Positions 54,533-63,260 of a stretch of 64,000 nt of DNA are shown in pieces; positions within the stretch are counted from its first letter, which is position 1; each line of letters opens with the position of its first letter. The notes beneath the pieces were generated by a model. The model had not been told where the DNA came from and did not search any database. It was given only the letters and a program-made list of their open reading frames with translations. This DNA is from Ignavibacteria bacterium (GTDB lineage Bacteria; Bacteroidota; Ignavibacteria; Ignavibacteriales; Melioribacteraceae). The stretch covers positions 1-64,000 of the forward strand of contig JAAYAN010000200.1 of the NCBI GenBank assembly GCA_012719345.1. The letters are read 5' to 3'. Made by a program: the position numbers and the translations under genes.

Positions 54533-56068
54533 GTGCTTAAAATTAATTTAGTAGTTTCTGCAATATTACTGTCTTTTTTTATTTCCTTAAAAGCGCAAGT
54601 TATAAAAAGCGAAGCCTTAAAAGAAACTCAGTCGAGCGGGAAAATAAGGTTAGTTAAAAATATTTATCCAGGTTACTCATTAATTTCTGCATTTCTTCTA
54701 ACAAAAAAAGCTAACGAAGGCGACCCGATTGCACAGCACGAAATTGGTTTGCGGCATCTCCTTGCAGAAGGTTTTGAATCTGATACTGTGAAAGCTGTTT
54801 ATTGGATTGAAAAAGCTGCGGCAAAAGGACTTTCGGTTGCCGAATATAATCTTGGTTTGATGAAATACAATCAGATCGGCACCGAATGGGATCCTTATGC
54901 TGCATATAAGCTTTTTGAATCTGCAGCAGAAAAAGATTTTGCTCAGGCTCAGCTGGCATTAGGATTATCAATGACAGATAATTTAATTGTAACCCGGAAT
55001 ATGGGCAAGGCATATGAACTGGTGAAAAGATCAGTTGATAATGGATATGAACCAGCCGAAGAAGTTCTGGAAGAATTTAAAAAATTAGGGTTTGACCCGG
55101 AAGATACAACTAAAGTTGAGGAAAAGGAGACAAAGGTTGCTGAGGATGAAATTTTTGATCTCTCTTTAATGATGGATGATTATAGTCAGGAATATTCCGA
55201 AAAGGATGATTCTTCTTCAAAAAATATTATGATTTTGAAAGAATTTTTAAAAGAGAATAAGTCTGAGCTAAGAAAAAAAATGGGGCTGAAAGAAAGCGAA
55301 TCAGATACACTTAAAGGTGAAGAGGAAGCTTTAAAAATGATTACAGGAGCATCGGATGATGGAAGTCCCGAAGCTTTGCATCTTTTAGGAAGGTTTTACA
55401 GCGAAGGAATTGGGTATAAAAAGGACAGAGTTAAGGCAACTGAATATTTTCTTAGGGCAGTACGTCTGGGATCTTATAAATCAATAAAACCGGTTTGGAA
55501 TTTGATAGGCACAAAAGAATTTTTCAGCATACTGAAAAAAAGGATTGATAGAGGCGAAACCTCGGCAATGTATGTTTGGGCAGCACTTACAGCATTCGGA
55601 TTGGATTTCCAATTATCATCAAATCAGGCTCTCGATTTGCTTAAAAAAGCTTCATCTGGCGGACATATACCTTCATTAATTGAAACGGGTTTGTGCTATC
55701 TTTCGGGGACGCTTGTTGAAAAAAATGAAAATAAAGCCCGCACATATTTTGAAGACGCGATGAAATCTGGAAGTCTTGAAGCAGAAATAAGATTGAGGAT
55801 AATGGATCTGAAAGAAACTGGAGACGCTAACAAACTGGAAAAAGCAGCATCATTTATCTCAGATGCTTCAAACAAAGGTTCGCTGCTGGCGCAAACGGCT
55901 CTTGCTTTCTGCTATGAAAACGGGCTAGGAATAAAAATGAATAAAGCTAAAGCAGTTCAACTTTACAGGTCGGCTGCTACGCGTGGAGATGAAAAAGCTT
56001 TCAATTCTCTGAAAAGAATGTTTGATGAAGTTCGTCCTGAAGGCGAGGAATTTAAGATTTACGAGTAA
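54533..56068 (+). CDS. Exported Sel1-repeat protein
   Basis: 511 residues with a GTG start at 54533, chosen because it begins a signal peptide (LKINLVVSAILLSFFISLKAQ). Sel1-like repeats are visible in two blocks. The first is at about 60-165 (AQHEIGLRHLLAEGFE, KAVYWIEKAAAKGLSVAEYN, AQAQLALGLSMTD). The second is at about 270-500 (SPEALHLLGRFYSEGIGYKK, ARTYFEDAMKSGSLEAEIRL, AQTALAFCYENGLGIKMNKA). An acidic, disordered linker separates them. These alpha-solenoids usually mediate protein-protein contacts in signalling or envelope processes. It follows the RsbW-like gene by 12 bases, so they are probably co-transcribed. Confidence 0.85.
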   Translation: MLKINLVVSAILLSFFISLKAQVIKSEALKETQSSGKIRLVKNIYPGYSLISAFLLTKKANEGDPIAQHEIGLRHLLAEGFESDTVKAVYWIEKAAAKGLSVAEYNLGLMKYNQIGTEWDPYAAYKLFESAAEKDFAQAQLALGLSMTDNLIVTRNMGKAYELVKRSVDNGYEPAEEVLEEFKKLGFDPEDTTKVEEKETKVAEDEIFDLSLMMDDYSQEYSEKDDSSSKNIMILKEFLKENKSELRKKMGLKESESDTLKGEEEALKMITGASDDGSPEALHLLGRFYSEGIGYKKDRVKATEYFLRAVRLGSYKSIKPVWNLIGTKEFFSILKKRIDRGETSAMYVWAALTAFGLDFQLSSNQALDLLKKASSGGHIPSLIETGLCYLSGTLVEKNENKARTYFEDAMKSGSLEAEIRLRIMDLKETGDANKLEKAASFISDASNKGSLLAQTALAFCYENGLGIKMNKAKAVQLYRSAATRGDEKAFNSLKRMFDEVRPEGEEFKIYE

Positions 56069-57160
56069 TTATTTCTTTTTAATTAAAATAAAAGTAATAT
56101 CATCGTTTAACGGAGCAGTTCCTCGGAATTTTGTTATGCTCTGTTGTACCAGAAGTGAAATTTCGGATACAGATTTATTTTTGTTTTCATATATGAGGTC
56201 TTTTATTCTTTTTATTCCGTATTCATTTTTTACCGAATCCATTGCTTCGGTTACTCCGTCGGTGTAAAAAAATAAAATATCATCTTTTTCGGGCGAAAGA
56301 ATTATTTCTTCAATGCTCGATTCGAAAACAGGTCCTTTATTTAACCCAATTCCTAATCCTTTGGGATTATATTCTTTGAACTGCATTTCTGAAGATTTGT
56401 AGAAAACCAGAGGAGTGTGTCCTGCCCGGCTTAAAGAAATGTTTCCCAAACCATCTATTTTTGCAAGCAGAAGAGTTAAAAAGTATCCCTGACTAAGATT
56501 CTGTGAAAAGTATTTGTTAAGGTTGCAAAGAATATCTTTCATTTCGGAATATGCATTTATTAATGATTGAAGAATTGCCTGAACTCGTACCATATAAAGA
56601 GCTGAAGCCAATCCTTTTCCTGAAATATCTCCAATAATTAGATAAAAAGAATCTTTGTGATGGGGACACTTTATAAAATCGAAATAATCGCCGCTTATTA
56701 TCCGGGCAGATTTATAATAAGTTGCTATTTCATAATAATCATTTATAGGAGGGTTTTCGGGAATAAGATTTTCCTGTATGCTTTTAGCCAAAGAAATTTC
56801 GTCGGTTGTTGTCAATTTATCGGCAAGTTCAAACGCAATAAGCAGATTTAACATCAGAAATGATAAAATAATATAGCTTGTTATACTAAAGAAAATACCT
56901 ATCGTAATAATTATTATAGCGGCTAAATAAATTACTCGTCGGGCAGGTGTAAGTTTAAGAAGAAATGCATTAAAAAGATTGCGGATAAATAAAAGAAACC
57001 TGATGAATTTATTATGCTTTAAATCTTTTTTTGATATATCCTTTGCAAAAAATTGAAACACTTCGGGAGAATCGTGTTTAATCAATTTTTCAATTTCTTC
57101 GAAACTTAAATCGCTTGTGTACAGATCAAAAAGTTTTTTAATTTTGCTTTTTTTTTCCAA
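56069..57160 (-). CDS. Membrane SpoIIE/RsbU-type PP2C phosphatase
   Basis: 363 residues. A short cytosolic N-terminal part is followed by two closely spaced membrane helices (about 74-118) and a SpoIIE-type PP2C domain (about 150-360). Metal-site motifs are SARIISGDYFDF, LIIGDISGKGLASALYMVR, LSRAGHTPLVF, FFYTDGVTEAMD and NDDITFILI. It dephosphorylates a serine on a STAS-type partner in the partner-switching scheme. The gene converges with the Sel1-repeat gene, the two stops being back to back. Confidence 0.9.
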   Translation of the reverse strand: MEKKSKIKKLFDLYTSDLSFEEIEKLIKHDSPEVFQFFAKDISKKDLKHNKFIRFLLFIRNLFNAFLLKLTPARRVIYLAAIIIITIGIFFSITSYIILSFLMLNLLIAFELADKLTTTDEISLAKSIQENLIPENPPINDYYEIATYYKSARIISGDYFDFIKCPHHKDSFYLIIGDISGKGLASALYMVRVQAILQSLINAYSEMKDILCNLNKYFSQNLSQGYFLTLLLAKIDGLGNISLSRAGHTPLVFYKSSEMQFKEYNPKGLGIGLNKGPVFESSIEEIILSPEKDDILFFYTDGVTEAMDSVKNEYGIKRIKDLIYENKNKSVSEISLLVQQSITKFRGTAPLNDDITFILIKKK

Positions 57161-57221
57161 AACAATCTCTTTAAAACGTTTTTTTTATCTGTTTGACGAA
57201 ATGAATCTGGTAAGGTTTTAT

Positions 57222-57875
57222 TTAAAGAGATTCTTTTAAATATAATTCAGTAATCTTTCGCGTAAGAACCGCGAGACTTTGGCTTAATTGTGCGTTTTCA
57301 ACAAGAATTGAATTGTCAACTTTCAATTGGCATGGGGCATAATTCCAAATAGCTTTTATTCCTCCTTTAATCATCTTATCAGCAGCTTCTTGTGCAGCTT
57401 CTACCGGAACTGCTAAAACACCAATTGTTACTTTATCCTTCTCTATAATTTCTTTAAGATCATTGAAATTATATACTTTAACACCATGTATTTCTTTCCC
57501 AATAAGTTCTTTTTTTATGTCGAATGCTGCAATAAAATTAAGCCCGTATTTCGAAAAATTCTTATAACCTAGCATAGCAGTTCCTAAACTTCCTGTGCCT
57601 ACCAAAACAGCATTTGAGTTTGTATCCCAGCTTAAAAAAGTTCTTATCGATTTAATCAGATCAGAAATATTATATCCGGTTTTAGGTCTTCCAATAATTT
57701 CAGTATACTCAATATCTTTCCGAACCTGAGTGGGATCCAAATCTAATTCTTTTGCAATTACAGTACTCGAAACATCGTTTATTCCTCTTTCTTTTAATCT
57801 TAAAAGAAGATGATAATATCTGGGAAGTCTTCGTAATGTAGGTTCCGGAGTTGTTCGTATTTTTATTTCTTTCAT
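57222..57875 (-). CDS. rex: Redox-sensing transcriptional repressor Rex
   Basis: 217 residues. An N-terminal winged helix (TLRRLPRYYHLLLRLKERG, then SSTVIAKELDLDPTQVRKDI) is followed by a Rossmann NAD(H) domain with VGTGSLGTAMLGY, a FIAAFDIKKE acidic end and VLAVPVEAAQEAAD. A C-terminal swapped helix follows. Rex releases fermentation and respiration promoters when NADH/NAD rises. I found no convincing TTGTGA-N6-TCACAA operator in this window. Single gene. Confidence 0.96.
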   Translation of the reverse strand: MKEIKIRTTPEPTLRRLPRYYHLLLRLKERGINDVSSTVIAKELDLDPTQVRKDIEYTEIIGRPKTGYNISDLIKSIRTFLSWDTNSNAVLVGTGSLGTAMLGYKNFSKYGLNFIAAFDIKKELIGKEIHGVKVYNFNDLKEIIEKDKVTIGVLAVPVEAAQEAADKMIKGGIKAIWNYAPCQLKVDNSILVENAQLSQSLAVLTRKITELYLKESL

Positions 57876-58066
57876 CTTTTACCCAGATTGCTAATCGATA
57901 AATATTTCACTGTTAAAAATAGGAAAAATTTACAACATATAAAATGCTTTTTATAAACACATATAAATACCTTAATACATTACTCAAAAAAGATATTTAT
58001 AGAAATTTATTACATAATATCCTATTTTAACTGCTCTTTATATATGTTTTAATTATCGGAGAAATA

Positions 58067-60433
58067 ATGATTGGAAATATATTGTTATCGGCAGCTTCGG
58101 TTTTCTGTCTGCTTTCAATGGGAATGTATTTTTTTACAGAAAGAGGGAAACCTGGATTGCTTTTTTATGCACGGATTGGTTATTATCTTACTTCAATTTT
58201 TTCAATTGTTGCCTGTCTTATTCTTTTTTACGCAATAATAACTCACCAATATCAATACAGTTATGTTTACAGTTACAGTAATAACGATTTACCATTCGGG
58301 CTTTTGCTTTCAACATTTTATGCCGGACAAGAAGGAAGCCTTATGCTTTGGCTTTTGTTTACTGTAATTATTGGAATGATTTTGATTGATTATACATCGA
58401 AAAGAGAAAACCTTGAACCGAAAGTTATGTTTTTCTTTTCATTAAGCACATTATTTCTTCTAATAATGGTCAGCCCTTTTTTGAAATCACCTTTTTCATA
58501 TATCTGGTCGGGCGAGTTTTATATTGATGTCCGGAATATCAATTATTCTTATTTTAATCTTCCTTATCTTAAAAATTTCTTTTATTCAAATCCTCAGGAA
58601 GGAACAAACTTTGTAAAAATGAACAAAGAACTTTACGGTCTACTTTCCGGCAGCGGGATAGCTGTAAATGATTTTATCATTCACGGAAAGGGTCTTAATC
58701 CGCTTCTACAGAATTTTTGGATGCAGATACATCCTCCGGTTTTGTTTGTTGCATTCGCTATGGCTGCAGTTCCGTTTGCATTTGCTATGGCTGCTTTGCT
58801 TCAAAATAATTATAACGATTGGGTAATACAATCTTTCCCATGGCTGTTATCGGGGATGCTGATTTTGGGTCTCGCCATTATGCTTGGAGGATATTGGGCT
58901 TACAGAGTTCTCGGATGGGGCGGTTACTGGGGATGGGATCCGGTGGAAAACTCGAGTCTGGTTCCTTTAATTACTGGTGTAGCAGCAGTTCATACATTTC
59001 TTATCCAGAAGAAAACAGCTGTGCTTGGTATGCCCGGAAAATTTATTAAAACCAATCTAATTTTATCAATGCTGGTTTATATTCTTGTTTTATACAGCAC
59101 TTTTCTTACTCGAAGCGGATTGTTAGGTGAAGCTTCTGTTCATTCGTTTGTTGATCCTGGGGAAATAATGTATATATTTTTAATAATTTTTATCGGAATA
59201 TTTTTAATTACAGCAGTTTTGGGATTATTAAAAAGATGGAAATCGATTCTAAAACAAAATGCGGATACAAGTTTTTTATCGAAGGAAGCAGTTCTGTTTG
59301 CCGGCTCGGTTGTTTTACTTGCATCTGCAGTTATTATAATAACAGGAACAAGCGCCCCCTTATTCGGCAGCTCGGTTGATATTTCTTTTTATAACCGGAT
59401 GAATATTCCTATCGCTATTATCATCGGATTGATTAATGGTTTAAGTTTAATGATTAAATGGGATATTACAGATAAAAAATCTTTTGCCAAAGAATTAAAA
59501 ATTGATTTTTTTATATCATTTATATTATCGGTAACCGTTGCTTTGATAAGCGGTATGTCAGACTTTCTCATATTATTATTTACGTTTTCAAGTTTTTTTA
59601 CGATTGTTGTAAACTCAAAAGCACTAATTAGAAATATTTCGCAAGGTATTAAAATTACCGGCGGATTGATTTCACATATCGGTGTAGGTATTTTCTTCTT
59701 GGGGGTTATTGCATCCGGTAATTTTTCTGAAACCCGGCAAATTGAACTTACGAAAGGCGAAAAAAAAATAATGTTAGGGTACGAGTTTGTTTTTCAGGGT
59801 GCAAAGGCTTTTGATAATGGCAAAAAATTTGTGTTTAATGTGCTTGTTTCGGAAGGCAGTTGGCAAGATACTGCCAAGCCTGTTATGTTTTTAACTGAAA
59901 CAAGCGGACTTATGCGAGAACCTGATATTCTTAACAAAATAACAAAAGATGTTTATGTTACGCCCTTAGGATATGACGAGAATGCGAGCAGAGGATTAAT
60001 TTTACAGAAAGGACAGACATCTGAATTGGACGGAATTCAAATTACTTTTTCCGGATTTAATATGCCGCCGGATGCGATGCAATTAATGGAAAAGGGAGAA
60101 GTTATCAAAATTTCTGCAGAATTAAAAATTGATTACAGAGGAAAAACTTATAAAGCTGAACCGTATCTTGAAAGCGACGGTAAAACCAGCGATTATTTCC
60201 CTTTTAAGATTGAAGAAATAAATAGGGAAATTGAGATAACAGGACTAGATGCTTCAGGTGCTATTTCCTTGAATTTCAAAGAAAATAATAAAACATCAAA
60301 CAGTCCTACGGAAATCCTTACAGTTGAGGTATGTATAAAACCTTTTATAAATCTTGTATGGGCAGGAGTTATTATTACATCATTGGGATTTTTTATCTCG
60401 TATTTAAGAAGACTGCGAGAATCCTTTAATTGA
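58067..60433 (+). CDS. ccmF: CcmF-type cytochrome c haem lyase component
   Basis: 788 residues, about 14-15 membrane helices. The haem-handling WWD motif WGGYWGWDPVENSSLVPLI and a conserved membrane His (MQIHPPVLFVAFAM) are present. STFLTRSGLLGEASVHSF is another CcmF hallmark. A periplasmic beta-rich region (about 570-750) precedes the last helix. It is longer than Proteobacterial CcmF (~650) because of that region. It attaches or delivers haem to apocytochromes c such as NrfA and NrfH. Other ccm genes are not in the window. Confidence 0.93.
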   Translation: MIGNILLSAASVFCLLSMGMYFFTERGKPGLLFYARIGYYLTSIFSIVACLILFYAIITHQYQYSYVYSYSNNDLPFGLLLSTFYAGQEGSLMLWLLFTVIIGMILIDYTSKRENLEPKVMFFFSLSTLFLLIMVSPFLKSPFSYIWSGEFYIDVRNINYSYFNLPYLKNFFYSNPQEGTNFVKMNKELYGLLSGSGIAVNDFIIHGKGLNPLLQNFWMQIHPPVLFVAFAMAAVPFAFAMAALLQNNYNDWVIQSFPWLLSGMLILGLAIMLGGYWAYRVLGWGGYWGWDPVENSSLVPLITGVAAVHTFLIQKKTAVLGMPGKFIKTNLILSMLVYILVLYSTFLTRSGLLGEASVHSFVDPGEIMYIFLIIFIGIFLITAVLGLLKRWKSILKQNADTSFLSKEAVLFAGSVVLLASAVIIITGTSAPLFGSSVDISFYNRMNIPIAIIIGLINGLSLMIKWDITDKKSFAKELKIDFFISFILSVTVALISGMSDFLILLFTFSSFFTIVVNSKALIRNISQGIKITGGLISHIGVGIFFLGVIASGNFSETRQIELTKGEKKIMLGYEFVFQGAKAFDNGKKFVFNVLVSEGSWQDTAKPVMFLTETSGLMREPDILNKITKDVYVTPLGYDENASRGLILQKGQTSELDGIQITFSGFNMPPDAMQLMEKGEVIKISAELKIDYRGKTYKAEPYLESDGKTSDYFPFKIEEINREIEITGLDASGAISLNFKENNKTSNSPTEILTVEVCIKPFINLVWAGVIITSLGFFISYLRRLRESFN

Positions 60434-60458
60434 AATATTTCATTATTTAATACAACTA

Positions 60459-60476
60459 TGTAGATTTAAATCTACA
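60459..60476. promoter_or_regulatory. 18-bp perfect palindrome before the barrel-protein gene
   Basis: TGTAGATTTAAATCTACA lies in the gap between ccmF and the outer-membrane protein gene, 95 bases before that gene's ATG. It could be an operator or a dispersed repeat. No T run follows, so a terminator is less likely. Confidence 0.35.
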
Positions 60477-60571
60477 ACACTTAGAATTTCATAGAGGAAT
60501 TTCGTATTATCACAAACTTAGTTTTGGTACGATGCTTGAAAACTGATTATTTTTTATCAATAGGAGAATAT

Positions 60572-61204
60572 ATGTTCAGATGGTTATTTGCTTTTTTGTT
60601 TGTTCTTACAGTTATACCGGCTCAAGGTAACAGCGCATCAATAAAACTCGGTTATTTTAATCCTTCTGCAACCGACGGTGGATTTATTGTAGGGTACGAA
60701 GGCAGCAGAATAATTGATGAATATTTTAGTATCGGTTGGAGTGTGGATTGGTTTAATAAGAATTATGTTGATCAATCTTTAGCGCGTGAGTTTGATAAAG
60801 TCTACGGTGTAGAGGTTACTACAAATGAATTACGTGCTAAAACAAATCTTCATCATATTCCATTATTATTCACAGCAACCGCAAGTTTTCCTGCCGGGGC
60901 AAGACTTCGCGCATATATTACCGGAGGAATTGGAGGGGAGGTTTTATTAATTTATTACAGAAATTTTCGTAATCCTGACGATGATGATCTCCAAGCTTTA
61001 TTCGATTTCAGCTGGAGGTTAGGTGCTGGCGTTGCCTACGAACTTGGCTCGCGTTCGGATTTGATTGCCGAACTTACTTATCATTCTTCTGCTCCCAGCT
61101 GGGAATACGAAATTACAGATGCTGGCGGAAATAAGAGAATTTTTATCCGCGAGTTTGATATGAGCGGATTGATGCTGCGCGCTGGTGTAAAGTTTTATTT
61201 CTGA
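60572..61204 (+). CDS. Outer-membrane beta-barrel protein
   Basis: 210 residues from the ATG at 60572, which has GGAG upstream and opens a signal peptide (MFRWLFAFLFVLTVIPAQG). A longer in-frame start at 60524 would place 16 unlikely residues before it. The mature part has alternating hydrophobic strands, Gly-rich turns (ITGGIGGEVLLIYY, WRLGAGVAYELGSRSDL) and ends in Phe (MLRAGVKFYF), the OmpA/OmpW-like small-barrel pattern. No function deduced. Confidence 0.8.
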   Translation: MFRWLFAFLFVLTVIPAQGNSASIKLGYFNPSATDGGFIVGYEGSRIIDEYFSIGWSVDWFNKNYVDQSLAREFDKVYGVEVTTNELRAKTNLHHIPLLFTATASFPAGARLRAYITGGIGGEVLLIYYRNFRNPDDDDLQALFDFSWRLGAGVAYELGSRSDLIAELTYHSSAPSWEYEITDAGGNKRIFIREFDMSGLMLRAGVKFYF

Positions 61205-61248
61205 TAATAAGTTTTGGGTTATAGGGCTTGATATTTACTGCTGAAACT

Positions 61249-61289
61249 TTCCCTGTCTGCTGATTGAACAAAACAGACAGGGAATTTTT
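61249..61289. terminator. Terminator between convergent barrel protein and sppA
   Basis: TTCCCTGTCTG (61249-61259) and CAGACAGGGAA (61274-61284) form an eleven-base perfect stem followed by TTTTT on the plus strand. Confidence 0.75.
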
Positions 61290-61291
61290 GA

Positions 61292-63049
61292 TTAGTTTAT
61301 TTTCAGATTGAAAGGTATTCTTGCTTGTACGCCGTTATATCTTTTTATTTCTTCAAGGATTCCGAAATATTTATAATCATCTCCAAGCCGATATTTTAAA
61401 TACGAAATTTCAACTCCTCCAGATACAAAGTCAGTTATTATATCAAATGGATCTTTTGCTTTAGGATACTCAACAGTATTATAAGATTTTATTTTAGCTT
61501 TTTTAGCTGTAATTTCTAACGCTTTATCTATTCCTCCAAGTTCATCAACCAAGCCGATTTTTTTTGCATCCGATCCGGACCACACCCTTCCCTGGGCAAT
61601 TTCATCAACTTTTTCGAACGATAATTTTCTTCCTTCGGCAACGTGATTTACAAAAGTTGTGTAAATTCTATCAATTTCTTCTTGAATGAACATCCTTTCC
61701 TTCTCGGAAACAGGTCTTAAAACTGACCGGTAATCGCTGAACTCACCGGTATTAAGCCTGTCGGTTGTAATTCCTAATTTATTTTCAAGCAGATTCTTGA
61801 TGTTCGGAATCATACCGAAAACACCAATAGATCCGGTAAGCGTGGAATGTTCGGCAACAATAGCATCTGCTGCGCAGGCAATATAGTAACCGCCCGATGC
61901 AGCCACTTCACCCATAGAAACTATAACCGGTTTTAACTTTTTTGTTTCTTTTATTTCATTTAAAATAAGGTCGGATGTAAGAGGATCTCCTCCGGGGGAA
62001 TTAATGCGTAAAACGATTCCTTTAACATTTTTATCTTTTGAAGCATCACGTAAATGTTCAATTATATTTTCAGTACCGATTTCATAGTCATCGCCGGAAG
62101 ATGTTGTGATATCGCCTGTTGCATATATTACCGCAATAAGATCGGATGCCGATTTGCCGTTGACTTCGGGAACTTTGGCATACTCGTGAATAGAAATGGT
62201 ATTAACATCAGTTTTTACGTTAAGTTTTTTATCAATATACTTAAACATTCCTTTTTCAAAACAAAGCGAATCGATGAGTCCGTTTTCTAAAGCTTTTTGG
62301 GGTGACCGTATTTCAAAATTTTTTATCATCTCGTTTAATTTTTCGGAAGGGATGTTTCTCGATTTACAGATTTCTTGAACAAAAACAGAATCCAACGAGC
62401 TTAATATGGCATTTACTTGAATTTTGTCGGCATCGCTCATTTTCTTCTGCGTGAACATTTCAACAGAACTCTTAAAGCTTCCTTTACGGAAAATCTGGGG
62501 TTCAATTTCAAGCTTTTCAAAAGTACCTTTAAAATAAAACGATTGTGCGGATAATCCTTTTATTTCAATGCCGCCTGTTGGTGTCAGAAATATTTTATCG
62601 GCAGAAGAAGCGATGAAATATTCCAATTGCGAAATGTAATTTCCGTGAGCGTAAACAGGTTTTCCGGATGCTTTGAATTTCTCAATTGCACGTCTGATTA
62701 CTTGAGCAGCAGCCATCCCTTCGGCACCAATATAATTGAGATCCAAATAAATAGCTTTTATTTTTTTATCGTTTGCAGCATTATTTATAGCTTTTGTAAT
62801 ATCGTAAATACCCAGCTGCTGCGAAAAACCTTTTTCAAAACCGGCAAAACCCGAATAACCTGATTTCTCGGGAATTTCGTAATTTAATTCAACTTTTAAA
62901 ATAGAATTTGATGAATATTGGACTGTCTCATCTGGTGAAAGAGCAGCAATAAAAATAAAAATAAATACTATAAAAATTGCAGAAAATAAAAAAGCAGTAA
63001 TGCAAAAGCCTGCCATTGTAGCAAACATAATCTTAAAAAAATCTTTCAT
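61292..63049 (-). CDS. sppA: Signal peptide peptidase SppA (67K type)
   Basis: 585 residues. One N-terminal membrane helix (about 13-36) anchors two tandem ClpP-fold domains. The catalytic Lys is K193 in GSFKSSVEMF of the first domain, and the nucleophile is S385 in GEVAASGGYYIA of the second, as in E. coli SppA, where the two halves jointly form the Ser/Lys site. It degrades signal peptides left after secretion. The long form is normal in this lineage. Confidence 0.95.
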   Translation of the reverse strand: MKDFFKIMFATMAGFCITAFLFSAIFIVFIFIFIAALSPDETVQYSSNSILKVELNYEIPEKSGYSGFAGFEKGFSQQLGIYDITKAINNAANDKKIKAIYLDLNYIGAEGMAAAQVIRRAIEKFKASGKPVYAHGNYISQLEYFIASSADKIFLTPTGGIEIKGLSAQSFYFKGTFEKLEIEPQIFRKGSFKSSVEMFTQKKMSDADKIQVNAILSSLDSVFVQEICKSRNIPSEKLNEMIKNFEIRSPQKALENGLIDSLCFEKGMFKYIDKKLNVKTDVNTISIHEYAKVPEVNGKSASDLIAVIYATGDITTSSGDDYEIGTENIIEHLRDASKDKNVKGIVLRINSPGGDPLTSDLILNEIKETKKLKPVIVSMGEVAASGGYYIACAADAIVAEHSTLTGSIGVFGMIPNIKNLLENKLGITTDRLNTGEFSDYRSVLRPVSEKERMFIQEEIDRIYTTFVNHVAEGRKLSFEKVDEIAQGRVWSGSDAKKIGLVDELGGIDKALEITAKKAKIKSYNTVEYPKAKDPFDIITDFVSGGVEISYLKYRLGDDYKYFGILEEIKRYNGVQARIPFNLKIN

Positions 63050-63213
63050 GTTATTTCCAATAAATTTATGCCAAATAAGGTTTCTAAAACTAACAATAAT
63101 TATCGAAAAAATACTAAATTAAATTATTCATAAGGCAAACGATTATTAAAAAAATATCTTTAAAAAAAAGAATTAACAACGATAATACTATTCATTATTT
63201 AACTATGGACAGT

Positions 63214-63243
63214 TTGACGTTTAAGAATCAATAAAGATATAAA
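63214..63243 (+). promoter_or_regulatory. Possible promoter of the PAS-protein gene
   Basis: TTGACG (63214-63219), an 18-base spacer and TATAAA (63238-63243), ending 17 bases before the GTG start. Reasonable sigma-70 match but an AT-rich setting makes chance similarity possible. Confidence 0.4.
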
Positions 63244-63260
63244 TTAAATTAAAAAAAATC

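Noticed and set aside
57876-58066. Rex operator before rex or ccmF
   Set aside because: Partial TGTTAA-like half-sites occur but none forms the spaced inverted repeat expected for Rex.
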